A DNA stretch of 64,000 nt from Anaeramoeba flamelloides (taxonomy: Eukaryota > Metamonada > Anaeramoebidae): the NCBI GenBank assembly GCA_027625915.1, contig JANTQA010000012.1, positions 14,160,501 through 14,224,500 on the forward strand, in the 5' to 3' direction. Position numbers and translations under genes: made by a program. Below, in pieces: positions 12,040-25,000 of this stretch; position 1 is the stretch's first letter, and each line of letters opens with the position of its first letter. Below the pieces are notes generated by a model. The model did no database searches. It was not told the origin of the DNA and saw only the letters and a program-made list of their open reading frames with translations.

Positions 12040-12300
12040 TTCTGAGGTTTTTATTTGATTGATCTTTATTAACAAAAATATTCAAAAAATTGACTATTTT
12101 TGAGATCTCCAAAACAACTCTCAATAATTTTGATAAGAAAGTAGATTTAAATTGTGTTTGTTTATTTGATTGAAAATTATATAATGGATTATTATTTGAA
12201 GTTAATTGGTTTCTTTTTTTGATTGATTTTATTTTTCATTTTCTTTTTCTTTGAATTTCCAGTTAAGTTTATCCAATTAAAAACCAAACTGAACTTTTTT
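12040..12300 (+). repeat. Dispersed repeat family G, copy 1
   Basis: Aligns over about 230 bp with 44335-44620 (shared ATTTTTGAGATCTC, then GTTAATT and TTTATTTTTCATTTTC). Its second half is nearly identical to 33050-33125 (TATAATGGATTATTATTTGA, then AGTTAATTGGTTTCTT). It lies about 640 bp upstream of the P0 start. It may be a mobile-element remnant; a shared promoter element is the alternative. Confidence 0.5.
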
Positions 12301-12939
12301 TCGAAACCAGTAAAGTATTTTGATTTCTTAAGATTTGTAATAAAGTTATTGGTTGGTAATGTTTAATTATCCGTTTTCAACGAACAATCCCATATTTTTG
12401 AAACTCGAGATCTTGTAAAAACTACAAGAATATCATAATCCATTCAAACACTTTCAAGACTTTTTCGAACTTTCAAACTGACAGTCTGCAAGATTTCCTC
12501 TCTTATATTCTTTCATATTTTTTCAAATTTCAAATACTTGATACAAACTTTTGTAAGACAAAAAAGGGTAAAAAATAATAATTACCAAAAGATAACATTT
12601 TTTATTTAATTGAAATTTTTGAAAGTAATCTAAAAGAAAAATATTTGTTAACTTTCATAAACTTAAACTCTTTTTATGAAAATCCTAAAGGGTAGGTAGT
12701 TGTGTAAATTACATGTTTTTTGAATTTTGAATTGCACAAACTTTTCAATTTGAAAGTTGTTGCATTATTGATCTTGTAATTCCTTTCAAAATTTAAAATA
12801 ATTACCAAAAAACAAAAGTGTTGTTGAAGGATAAAAAAGTAACTTCAATTGTGTTCTATTCTTGTTGTGAAAGCCAAAAAAATGAATCATTTTTTTTATA
12901 AAGTTTTTTAACAAATTTTATTTTTATTTTAATACTTCG
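12301..12939. other. Upstream region of the P0 gene
   Basis: AT-rich; presumably contains the promoter of the ribosomal gene. The last 40 bp before the ATG are T/A-rich. No sharp motif could be fixed. Confidence 0.4.
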
Positions 12940-14467
12940 ATGGGTGCAGAAAAAAAAGGATCAAAACACAAGAAGGTTTATATTGACAAAGTTTTAAAAC
13001 TTTTAGATACTTACCAAAAAGTTCTTATTGTTTCTTCAAACAATATTTCATCAAAACAAATTCAAATCATCAGAAAAGCTCTTTTAAAAAAAGCTGTCGT
13101 TCTTATGGGAAAGAATGTAGGTCACAAATCTTCTTTTCCTCAATTTACTTTAAATTTTTTTTTTTTTTTTTGTTTTTTGTTTGCTAAAAAAGAAAAACAA
13201 TCTTGGTTTACTTTATTAGCTTTACTTTTTTTTTTTTTTTTTTTTCTTTTTCCTTTTTAATTGTCTTCTTTTTAATTTAAAAAAAATGAATACAAAAACC
13301 TTTCCTTAACTAAACTGACTTTAACAAAAACAAAAATAAAAACGAATTCCAAATAATCAATAAAAAAAGTCCTTAATCAGAAGAGCATGTAAAATGTATG
13401 CAGAAAAAAACCCAAAGGTCAACGAGTTAATTCCTTTAATCAAGCAAAACATTGGATTAGTTTTCACAAACGAAGACCCAAGAACAATCCGTGACATTAT
13501 TGTTGAAAACAAGATCAACGCACCAGCTAAAGCAGGAACAGTTGCACCAAACGATGTCATCGTACCAAAAGGTGACACAGGTTTAGAACCAACCCAAACA
13601 ACTTTTTTACAAGCATTAGATATCCAAACAAGAATTGCCAAAAGACAAATTGAAATCCTTTACGATGTTAAACTCGTTTCTGAAGGAGAAAAAGTTGGAT
13701 CCTCTGAAGCTACTCTTTTAAGTAAACTTGGAATCAAACCTTTTGTTTATGGAATGAAACTTGTTCAAGTGTAAGTTCTATCTTTTTAAAAAGAAATCTT
13801 TATTCTTTTTTATTTTTTTTTTTTGCTTTAATTTTTTTATTTATTTCATTTATCTTTTGTTTTTTTGGGAAAAAAACAATTCTAAAGCACTCCCTTTTCA
13901 GAATTTTGTCCAGACTGTTAAACAAAACAATTGTGTTTTTTGCTGGGTTTCTTATTTGCTTTTTTTTTTTTTTTTTTTCAATTATTCCAAACCCTTCACT
14001 CTCTTCTCAATTAAATCTTTTGAATATATTTTTTTTTTGTTGTTTCTTTTCTACAAACCCACAAAATCTCAAATAAAAAACTAATAAGATACGACAATGG
14101 TTCAGTCTATGGTCCACAAGTTCTTGACATCACTGATGAAATGCTAAAAAAAAACGTCTTAGAAGAACTTGGAAACGTTTCAGGAATCAGTCTTGAGTTA
14201 GGATTCCCAACACAAGTTTCCCTTCCTTATTCCTTTATGAACAACTTTAGAAACCTTCTTGCCATTTCCATCGAAACAGGATATGAAATCAAAGAAGCAG
14301 AATCCATCCGAGAATTACTTGAAAACCCAGAAGCCCTTAAAGAACTCATGGAAAAGCAAAACGAAGATGAAAAAGAAGAAAAAGAAGAAGAAAAAGAAGA
14401 AGAACCAGAGCCAGAATCCGAATCCGAATCAGACGATGACATGTTTGGTGGTGGTCTTTTTGATTAA
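12940..14467 (+). CDS. RPLP0: 60S acidic ribosomal protein P0 (uL10), 3 exons, 318 aa
   Basis: Exons 12940-13116, 13370-13770 and 14089-14467 (introns 253 and 318 bp) give 318 codons, the usual P0 length. P0 is the base of the ribosomal stalk: it binds the large-subunit rRNA at the GTPase centre and carries the P1/P2 dimers that recruit elongation factors. Matches along the family are continuous: KVLIVSSNNISSKQIQ, LLKKAVVLMGKN, NIGLVFTNEDPRTIRD, PKGDTGLEPTQTTFLQALDI, GSSEATLLSKLGI, DNGSVYGPQVLDITDE. The C-terminus is an acidic Glu/Lys hinge ending SDDDMFGGGLFD, the stalk tail bound by translation factors (and by ribosome-inactivating proteins). Exon 2 opens with SLIRRACK, which fits the family after MGKN and fixes an acceptor after a run of A (AAAAAAAG). 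All splice junctions keep frame. Confidence 0.95.
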
Positions 14468-15299
14468 ATAATTTCTTTGAATAAGTTTATTTTTAAATAG
14501 ACTTTAGAAAAGCCAAATGAGGAGGAAATAGAAATTTTTTTTAAAAAAGCTTTATTATTGATTTCACATTTCTTCTTTTAAAAAAACAAATAGAAAAATA
14601 ATTTAATTTCTTAAAAAAAAAAATCCCAATTATAAACAAAAAAAATCACTGATCTAACATTTTAGAGGATACTTGATTTGAAAAAAATGATATACGATTC
14701 AATTTACTTTTGATGATGTTTCAAAAATTGATCAGATATCATTAAAAAATAAATCATAAATACAGAAATAGTTTTTTTTATTTTATTTTTTTTAATTCAC
14801 CCATAATTGTTTTGTAAATCTGGCTTTCAAAAAAAAATAAAGAAAAAATTTGATCTATAAAATACAAAAAGCTTTTCCAAAAAATTTTCGTAAAATATAA
14901 TTACAGACTTTTGATTTTTTTTTACAATTAATCAAAATATTGTTTGTAACAAATATAATATTTTCAAATTAAAGTACTCCTCTGGGTATATAAATCAAAT
15001 GGATTCATACAAATCATTTTTTTATTGTAGTTTTTGAACAAACTTTTTTTTTTTTTTTTATTGTATTAATTTAAGTGAACAAGAAAAACCCAGGACTTAA
15101 GAGACAAAAGAATTAATCCGAAACATGGGATTTTTGAGTGGTTTTTGGTATGTGTTTTAATAGATTTATATTTTTCTAGTAATTTTGGGTTGATCTTATG
15201 CTTGACAATGGAAAAAATGGTGAAAAAAAAAAAAAACTAGAATTTTTTTGAAGAAAAGGTAAAAGGTGAAAGTTTCTCCCCAGCCTGTAATTAATATTA
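14468..15299. other. 3' region of P0 and spacer
   Basis: AT-rich, many A and T runs, no gene recognised. Confidence 0.4.
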
Positions 15300-15845
15300 A
15301 ATCCTATATATAGACTATTTTCAAGTCAAAGGGGTTCAGTCATTATTGATGAATTATATGTGTTTAGAGGGGCTGTTAAATATTAGAAGAACAAAATTGG
15401 TTGTAGATATTTGAAAATTGAAATTATTATTTCTGTTTTTACAATTTTTTTTTTTTTTTTGGATTGTTATTTAGCACCTAATTCGTTTGTAATTTTTTTT
15501 TTCTTCAAGATGGATAATTAATTGATAAAAAGGTGTCATTTTATTGTTACTGAAACAGTGAAAATGATTGTAACGAAATGTTATTTATTTCAATTGGAAT
15601 TTTATTTGATCTTCAATTGAAGAACAAAATAAAGATTGTTGTTTTTCCCCAATGATGAATTTTAAAATTTTAATTTTGGAATATCTAAAAAGATCTATTG
15701 GTTTATTAGTTTTGCTTTGTACAGAATATCAACTATTATTTGGAGTTTATTATTCGATTTATTTCTTATTTGTTCTTCAAAGGCTAATTACAAAAAATAA
15801 TTGATATTGGCAAATAAATGTTTATTTCCTTTGACTGAAAAAGTG
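15300..15845 (+). repeat. Dispersed repeat family A, copy 3
   Basis: Has AAAGGGGTTCAGTCATTATT near its left end, then ATATTAGAAGAAC, AGTGAAAATGATTGTAACGA, TTTTATTTGATCTTCAATTG, TTTTGCTTTGTACAGAATAT and TTTCTTATTTGTTCTTCAAA. Its right end touches the family E element. Confidence 0.6.
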
Positions 15846-15847
15846 TT

Positions 15848-16084
15848 GATATAAGCTAAATTTCAAAATTAGGGCAAACTTTTTTTTTAATATTTTTTTC
15901 TTTTTTCATTTGTCTTTCAAAAAATAAAATGATTATACTATATTTTTATTTATTAATATATATTGGTTATTATCTCTAAACACTTAAGTAAAATATGTTA
16001 TAATAAAAAAAAAAAAAAAAAACAATTAAACAAATTATTTTCTGATGAAAAATTTGCCCCTATTTTTCAAATTTAGCTTATATC
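15848..16084. mobile_element. Inverted-repeat MITE, family E, copy 1
   Basis: About 237 bp with inverted ends: GATATAAGCTAAATTT at the left and AAATTTAGCTTATATC at the right, both continuing inward as AAA.TAGGGGCAAA on the respective strands (~30-bp arms). A second copy lies in the opposite orientation at 51102-51332 and shares the inner TTTATTTATTAAT.TATATTG block. No coding sequence. The palindromic ends allow a TA target site. Confidence 0.7.
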
Positions 16085-16876
16085 TTTAACAAATAAATCA
16101 GGAATATTTAATATTATAATTGTTTTTTCTGTTGATTCACTTTTATTTTTTCAATTTCTTTTTAAAAAATATCTATCTGGCTCAAATTTTCTTTGATTTA
16201 TGAAACCAAAAGTCAGGAAGTACATATGCCAATCATTTTAACTTCACCCCTTTTACTTTTTACCCACTTAATTTAAGTTTCAAAAAATGTCAAAAAAATT
16301 TAAAATTGTTAATTTGAGAAAAATATTCAAAAATAAACCAGAGAAGTTCCCGTACACTGTTGTGCCCTTTCTAACAGTTTGATCAATTTAAAAAAAAAAA
16401 AAAAAAAAAAAACTGAGAAATTTATTGTAAAAATTCTTTATAAAACACAAACCTAAAAAAAATATCTCAAATATAATCTCTACTCTTTTTTTGTAAATAT
16501 TTTACCATACAATTTATAATAGATAACGATTTTTAGGGTTATAGAAAATTTTTATCTATTTTAAAAAATAATCAATCAGACAGCAAAATTATGTTATTTT
16601 CTTTGATACAAAGAAAAAAAAAACAATTTAACTTGGATTTTAAAATATTTTTTTCTATTTGTGAAAAAAAAAAATCTAAATTGAATTTCAAAAAGAAATT
16701 ACAAATTTAAAAAAAAAAAATTAATATTAGCTTTAAAGGTTTTTATACTTGATTTTTATTCAATAGTGTAAATTAAAAATCTATATTAAATAATATTTTT
16801 TTATTAATTCATTAGTTAATTCCTTCACAAAAAAATGGATAATTGATTCATTTTTTTTTTCTAAACAAACCTCATA
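16085..16876. other. AT-rich spacer
   Basis: Long A runs (about 22 A at 16390); no gene recognised. Confidence 0.35.
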
Positions 16877-17070
16877 CAGTCAGTTTCACTTTTAAGGCAC
16901 AAACTTTCAATGAAATTTAAGGTAAAAAAAATCTCAAATTAAAGCACAAAATTTTGAATTTTTTTTTTACAATTTATTTTTGCTAGAATTTGAATTTTGT
17001 GCTTTAATTTGAGATTTTTTTTGTTCCTTAAATTTCGTTGAAAGTTTATGATTAAAAGTGAAACTGACTG
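16877..17070. mobile_element. Palindromic MITE, family P, copy 3
   Basis: 194 bp between TA and TA. Ends CAGTCAGTTTCACTTTTAAG and the complement ending AAAGTGAAACTGACTG; the arms are well conserved. Inner motif ATCTCAAATTAAAGCACAAA. Confidence 0.85.
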
Positions 17071-17359
17071 TATAAAAAAAGCATAGTTTTGGATAAAATA
17101 TTAAACATGAAGATAATACTGGTTATGATTTTTAATTGGAAATTTTAGAAATAGTGTTGTGTAATTACCGGATAATTTTTTTTTTTTTACTGAATATAAA
17201 CATTTAATATTCTAAATAGTGTATAAATTATATTAAAATTAATCCAATAAATGGATAAAGTGAACCAGATTTTTTGGAATGAGAATCTGGTTTTTTACAA
17301 CATATATATTAACATTACTGACATAAAATACAATTGATTAAAAAAATATTATCAATGAT

Positions 17360-17610
17360 TTTTTTTGCTCATAAATATATGAACTTTAAAAGACATTACA
17401 GAGTCTAAGATTTCTGAATATTTATTGAAATTTTCATTTTTTTTTCTCTTTGGTTTATTGAAGTAAAGAAATACAAAATAAAGAAAAAAAAATAGAAATA
17501 AAATTTGAAAAAATATTATTTATTTTGATCAAAAAAATGAAAATATATTTTTATAAGAATTCTGAACCTAACTCCTAGAATATGATCTAAATATCCAATA
17601 AAACTATAGC
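17360..17610 (+). repeat. Degraded family B repeat
   Basis: Weaker match to family B: AAAGACATTACAGAGTCTAA against AAAGACATTACATAGTCTCG at 30340, followed by the purine-rich middle and TTTTTATAAGAATTCTGAA. The left third seems lost. Confidence 0.4.
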
Positions 17611-17635
17611 CTTTTAACCAAAAAAAGAGTTTTTA

Positions 17636-17652
17636 TACATACATATACATAC

Positions 17653-17693
<41 letters not shown>
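17636..17693. repeat. ACAT / TA microsatellite
   Basis: ACATACAT repeats passing into an uninterrupted (TA)n run of about 30 bp. Confidence 0.9.
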
Positions 17694-17697
<4 letters not shown>

Positions 17698-20646
17698 TTT
17701 GAAAAAAAAATCATAATAACATTATTTTACATTATAAAATTTGGCAGTTTTTTCAATACAGAAGTTTTTATTTTCAATTATTTGAATTTTAATTCAATTC
17801 AGACTAGAATATTATATTTTTTTAAAATTTTTTAGTAATTCTTTATAGTTGTCTTTTTACGTTATTAAACCTCTTTAAAAAAAAAAACAAAATAAAAAGA
17901 TAAATAACTTTTTAACTTTTTGAAATCTAGAAATAAAATAAACAATATTTCATAATAAGAGTTCTTAGAATAAAAATTATTATCAATGTATCTGTATTAA
18001 ATTAGATGAAAAATCCAATTTACACAAAGGTTATTTTCAAATTTTATTAACCAAAAAGATATACAAAAAAAAAAAAAAAAAAAGAATAAGAAAAGAAAGA
18101 AAAGAAAAGGGTTTAATACACACATTACTTTATTATCTCTTAATAAGATTTAAAATTTATTTTTGATTTTTTTTTAAATTAGAGTTGATTCTTATATCGT
18201 GCCAAGAAGGTTTGGATGGTTTGAATTCAAATTTATCAAAAGAAATCACTTAATTATTTTTTTCATTAATTTTGCATTTTATGAGAAAAATTCAAGAAAG
18301 CTATTCAAAATAAACTTTTAATTTTAATACAATAAATAAATAAATTTGATTACTCTCCTAAATCAATTTTTATTGTAATTTTCTTGAAAAAAAAAAAATA
18401 ACAAAGAACGAATATTAGGTCTTAAAATCTTTTATTTTTTAAATTTATTTTATTTAAGATATGATTAACAAAATAATGAAATGGTTATGGCTAATAAATC
18501 TATCCGAGTTATTTTGAATTATGAATAATGATAAAAACATTAATTTTATAAATTCAAAAAAAATGTGAGAAAATATATAAAAATAAAAATTAAAAAAATT
18601 ATTTTTTTTCTAATATCAAATACAAAAATACAAGAACAGAATGAATTTATATTTCAAAATTTTTGACTTTTTATTATAATTAAAATACGAATATGTATAA
18701 ATATCCAAATAAAGTTAATAATATCTCAACATCATTCTAAAACCTTTTTTTTTAATCTTAGTAAAATTTAAGTCAATTCGGCTTGTGAAAGGATATATAA
18801 AGAACAAAAAAAATAATAATAATAATCTTTTCGATCAAGATTCTATATTAACGGTATATATATAGCGACATTGGAACTTTTAAAAAAGGAATGTTCTGGG
18901 CTGAGTATCGGGGGACACTGGAAATTCCTTCCTTTCATCTTACTTAAAGTTATTGATTCATTTATAAAGATAACAAAATCACCTTTTATATCCAAAAGAA
19001 AACTAATTTATTTGAGTTTTTTTGATTTTAATATTAAGTTCTATTCACAGAAACCTCACCTACCATGTACCAAGAAATACCCCTAAGAAGGCGTTTATTT
19101 GATTAATTTTTCATAAAAGTCCTATGGAAGACCAAATGTACTAATAATTTCAATAAATTAAATACTTTTCATTACTCTAAATTGAAAATGATAGATATTT
19201 TAGAATACTGATAAATTCCAATTTGAGTTTGGTATTTTTTACTTGATTTTCCTTTTTGAAATTAATATACTCAATCATTGAATAAAGCATTTTATGAAGT
19301 CAAGTGTTAATAAACTCTGTAAAATTATTTGTTCTTCAAAATATTCTTTAGCCAGTACTGTTTGATAAGAAACAGTTCGAAGATTTATCAAAATGGAAAT
19401 TGAACTAAAAATTTTTTGAAATTTATTAGAATTTATATGTAAATGAAAAAAGATCAAAACCCAAAATAAAAAAATATTTTGTCATAATTATTTCTTTGTA
19501 TCTTTTAACAAATATTATATTAGGGTATTTCTAAGGGTTTGTTAAATATAAGTTTTTGACAAGATCAAAAAACTAAAACCAAAAAATCATTGTGTGAAAA
19601 AATAATTTATTTTAATCAGACAAGCGAAGATTATTTTAGCTCAAACCAAAACAAAGAACAAAAAATAACTTTTGTGTTTAAATCCAAAGAAATCATTGAG
19701 AACATTACCCCCAAAATAAAGTCGAAAATCTAATAAAATTTCAGAAAATTAATTTTTTTTTTTGTTTATTGAGATGAACCCTTCCACCAAACTAAATAAC
19801 AATAATTTGGATTAACGAAACCTAAAAGTTGTTTTAATTTGAAAAATAAAACATATTTATCACCATTTGTAATTCCTCTCGTTTTGTTTTCTTTGAATTT
19901 CTACAAAAATTTAAAATCAATTTCTGTCAAATTGTTGGCTTTGTAGGTAATTCAAATAAACCGGTTTCCCCTGTTTCAATCCAAAAAAACAATTTTTTAT
20001 TTTGAGGTAAATAAAAAGAAGATTTTATTTTTGGCAAAGTAATCTCGAAAAGAAGAAACAATTTTTAGATCACTTATTTTTCTAAAAAGACTAAGGAGAA
20101 TCGTGATGAGTGAAACAATTAAGTTTTTTTCAAGAAACTAATCATTTTATGGGAGCCAGAAAAAAGTTAAAATAAATATTTTGAGTCACAAACAAAAGTT
20201 AATCCGAAACAAGTTTAACACAAGAATTGTCCAAAAAATCATTTTCAGATTCCCCTCTTAACAGTTAATAGCTTTATTGCTAAATGAACTTACTCTGTTA
20301 TCTTGAAAATTCTCAAATAATTTTGGATATAATTATCGAAATTAATTGAAAAGTGAGCGAACTTTTGATTTGATAACCAAACCTTCTCATGAAAACAAAA
20401 TGCACATGATTTAATTTTCCAAAAAATAAAATGGTTTGTGCTCTTATTTTGGTCAACACTCAACGAGTGTACGAAAGGTGATTGATTGTAAGCTTTTCCT
20501 TGAAGCCTAAAAAAAAAGGCCCTCGTAGGTGTAAAAATAAAAAATAAATTTCATTTTTTTTGAATAAACACTTTGGATTCATATTTTGAATTCTCTTTAA
20601 TTACCAACCCCTAACACAAAACAAAAAACTTAGAGGTAGTTATTAT
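17694..20646. other. Long spacer upstream of the LRR-PP2C gene
   Basis: About 3 kb, mostly AT-rich. A less AT-rich island at about 18840-19090 follows a TATATATATAG stretch and is treated under findings. The last ~800 bp before 20647 are also somewhat richer in G and C and probably contain the promoter and leader of the next gene. No gene is supported here. Confidence 0.4.
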
Positions 20647-21980
20647 ATGGGAACAAACCTTAGCGTTCTTCTTGACGAGCAAAGTCATAGCATTGACATC
20701 AGCTCGCAATCGATTGATCATCTTCCAGAAGAGAACAAACATTACTCCACGGTGAAAAGTCTTTATTTGAACGACAACAACATTCAAAGGCTCCCCAAGA
20801 AACTCTTAAGAAACAGAACGTTAGTTTACCTAAATTGGTCCAACAACAATCTGAAAGAATTCCCAAAGAAGGTCTGCAAAATCAAGTCTTTGAATAAATT
20901 GGATTTGTCTCGGAATGAGATAACGACTGTGCCGAAAGAAATCACGTCATTGTTTCGGCTCATGATCTTGGATTTGAGTGGGAACAGTCTCCAAAAGCTA
21001 CCGACGCAGATCAAGGCCTTACGGAACTTGATTGTTTTATCTTTAAGCGACAACAAACTAACCAATCTCCCGAAGGCAATTTATTCAATCAAAACGCTTC
21101 AGAAACTAAACTTGAGCAAAAACTTGTTTACGAGCATCCCGCCAAAGTTTCGGAAATTAAAGAACCTGACCGAGCTGGACTTGTCTTCGAACTATTTCAC
21201 CCAATTTTTCAAAATCTCCCTAACAAGCCAGCTCACAAGGCTTGAGACACTGAAATTAAGCGGAAACCAAATTGCGAAAATTAATGGATCAGTGAGCAAA
21301 TTGATCTCCTTACAGACACTTGATCTCAGAACAAACCAAATCACCAAAATATCAAAGAAGATTGGTAAGTGTGTCAAATTACAAGCCCTTTTGCTTGATC
21401 GCAACAATTTGTCAAGCTTTCCTTCGTTGGTGACAAACACTCGGCTAACTGAACTCACACTCTCAGATAATAAATTTTCTAGGTTTGATCCTCATCTCTT
21501 GGAAATCAACTCCTTAACATGCTTAAAAATTTGCAACAACAATCTTTTTGGTGTCTCGAAATTATTACCAAACGGCAACACCTTGGAAAACATTCAAATA
21601 CTCAGCCTTCGCAATAACAAAATTGTTGCGATCGATGACAATTTTTTCAATGCAAATTCCGATTTGGAACAGCTGTCTCTCCAAAACAACAATTTGATTT
21701 CAGTTCCCAATTCAGTCTTCAATTTGCAATTTTTACAGATTCTAAATCTCTCACAAAATAGATTATCAGAGCTTCCTCCAAACCTTGGCTTACTTGGTTC
21801 AAATTTGAAACAGCTTGATCTTTCCTTTAATAATTTTAACCATTTCCCCATTGGCATCACAGACTGCACAAAGCTCGAACAATTACGCTTAATTTCAAAC
21901 CAAATAAATGAAATACCTCACCAGATTGAAAACTGCACTCAATTAATCCTTTTAAATCTCTCTTCCAATAAGTAACATTT

Positions 21981-22028
<48 letters not shown>

Positions 22029-25000
22029 CAATTTTTGCCTTTTTTTTTTTTTTTTAGTCTGATACTTTACCTATTAATGGCATTTGATTTTAAAATATAC
22101 ATGCTCCACGTTTTTTAATTTTTTTACAACCGTTTCGTTTGGCTTGAGAAACCTTTTTCTTTTCTTAAAGCAGCCTGAAAATTTTCAACTTGTTTTAAAC
22201 TGTTTACATTTTCTAAAAATTTGCTATAAAACTTCGTTAAAGCCATCAAAAATTTTAAGCGAGTTTGAAGAAGTTTAAAAGATATAGAAAACAAAGTCAC
22301 AAGTTTAAAGAAAATGTAAAAAGTTTGAAACAAGTTGAAAGGATGCTTAAAAGAGGACGAAAGGAAATTTTTTTTGAGCTTTTAAACATTTTTAAAGCGT
22401 AACCGTTCACAAGTCGAATGTAATGTTAGTAATAAAAGGTTTTATATTACTGTTAAGTGTAAAATAATAAGATTAAAATTTTCCTTCTACTTTTCTAAAG
22501 AAAAATCTATCAAAGAATCTCAAATAAATCATCAAAAGTCCCAATTCTCAAAAACAAAAATTAGTAATTTAACTTGATTTTATCAAATTAAAACTTTGAA
22601 ATGTTCCCTGATTTATAAAATCTTTTTTTGGAAATGTGAATGAAAATTTTGTTCAATTTATTTTGCAACAAATAGTAGATAAAGCAAAATTCATAAAAAG
22701 TATTTTATATAAAATATTATTATCACTCTTGGAATTAATTTTGGATTGAAGAAATTCTTTATGAAAAAATAATGTTAAAAGTAAAAAATTTTTTTTATTC
22801 CTTAACGACAATGAAATGGCCAAAAATTAAAAACAAGTTGTAAAATTTATTATTATTGAAGATGCGTAAATTACGCCCTAAATTCTCTTTTTACTTAAAT
22901 TTTCCACAAAGGAAAATTAAGCGTAAAATCATAGATTTCATGGTTATTCAAGAGAAAGACATACCCAAATTATTTTTATCGTTTGAAAAGGCAAAAACAA
23001 AAAATTGCAAAGAAAGAAATAAAAAAAAAGAAATTTAAAAAACGGGTTGATAAGAAGCAATTGGTAAAAAAATGAATAATAAAAAAAAAAAAAATGATAT
23101 CTTTAAGTAAGAACACCCAAAGTAACAGACACAATACTTTTGGTTAATTTAATTTAATTTGATAATTGATCATGAGTGTTCATTTGAAAAGTAGTTATTT
23201 AATTATTGTCATTTATTTTTTGATCTTATTTGCTTTAAAGCCTTTGGACTTTTTGATTCCATTTTCTTGAACCTTTTTTTTTCAAGTTACTCATACTTTT
23301 ATGTTTCAGTATCTCCAGTATTAGCAAGTAACCACGTGATCTTTTTCCTTTATAACTCTTCTTCAGAATATAAAGAAAATTCAGCTAAGGGAAAAAATGG
23401 AAAAAAAAACGAAAATTAAAACAATTTCTTAAATTTCTGAACCAACAAATCAGTTTTATTTGTGTTATATTTTATCGAATACTTAATTAAACATTGTCAG
23501 TTTGTCAAACGCTTGATTCAAAATTTTCTCAAAAATTATGAGGAAATTTTTTTTTTAAAAAGTTTGTCTTGATTGAAAAGTTGTTTAAAATCAAAAGAAA
23601 TTTCATTTTCAATTTTTCTCATTATTATTTCAAAAAATGGAATTTCCTATTATTAAAATTAATTTTTTGGTAAATAAAAAAAAACTCTTTTTTTAACAGA
23701 AAAAAAAAATTAAAACAAGTATAACCAAGTATATTAAAGTGTCAAAATAAGAGATTATAAACTCTGAAAGTCCAAAATTTTACTATATTTTTCATTTTTC
23801 GCTCTTATAAACTATTTAAAAGTTAATTTAATTTCCACAGCTTTTGCTAAAAAATGCAGCTAACTATTACTAATATTTTCAATAAAAGACCTTATATTTC
23901 AGAATCGTTAAACGAAGGGAATGGCTTTTAATGTTTTTAATGAAGATTTCAGTTGATAATCCACATTCTGATTTAAAATGAGAGAAAAAAAAACGTGAAA
24001 CACACTTAATGTGACAAAATTATTTTTTTTTTTTGTCTTTTTTAAATTTTACAAAAAAATCTTTCTTTGAATTGACTCCACTTCAAACCAAAGTAAATAT
24101 ATGTATATTAACTCTATAAATTGTAAAAAGATTTATTTGAAGAAAATAAGAGCTGTGTCCAAATTTCTGTAGTCTAAAAGTATCAGTAATAAATGTTGAA
24201 ATGAATTTTTTTTTCTAATTTAAAATTCAAATGCTAGTGATGCTATTTCTAAAAAGAGAGGAGTAAAATTTTTAAGAAGTGATATTTAAACTGCTTGATT
24301 ATTGCTTTAAAATGGTTTGAGCATCACCATTTTTCAAACTTTTAGTGATCGTTTGTTTTTTTTTTTTTAATAATAGTAATATATTGTGATCAAATAAAAA
24401 ATAAAACAAAAAAATTAAATTGTTTGGTAAAAAACATGCAAAATATATTATTGGTTTGGATCTTCAAAAACATTTTTTTAAATCGAACAACTTGTTTTAA
24501 AACATAATAACTTATTTCTTTTTTATAAAAAATAATTTCCTTATATTAATTAATCATAGATTTAAAACGTTCCCAAGAGAACTTTTTTCATTATCTGAAC
24601 TTTCTTTCTTATTTCTTGGAAATTGCGCCATTGACACGATACCTGATGGCATTTCATCATTAAACGCACTTCGAGAATTAAATTTAAACTCCAATCGTAT
24701 AACAAGAATTTCCAAGGATATTGGATCATTAGATACACTTATTCGAATTAATTTAAGTAATAATCAAATAAGTGAATTACCAACTGAATTTTTTGAATTA
24801 AATTCAAATTATACATACGAAGGCATATCCATTGATCTAAGTTATAACCAATTAACAAAACTAAGTCCAAATTGGAAGAATTTTACCCATTTACTTTCGC
24901 TTGATTTATCGCATAATCAAATAACATATTTCCCACAAGATTTTTTTTCACAATACAAAGAATTGAATACCTTAAAAATTTCTTATAATAATACAAAAAA

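Noticed and set aside
13761-14084. 107-codon frame within the P0 gene
   Set aside because: Lies in P0 intron 2; Phe/Leu run translated from T-rich intron.
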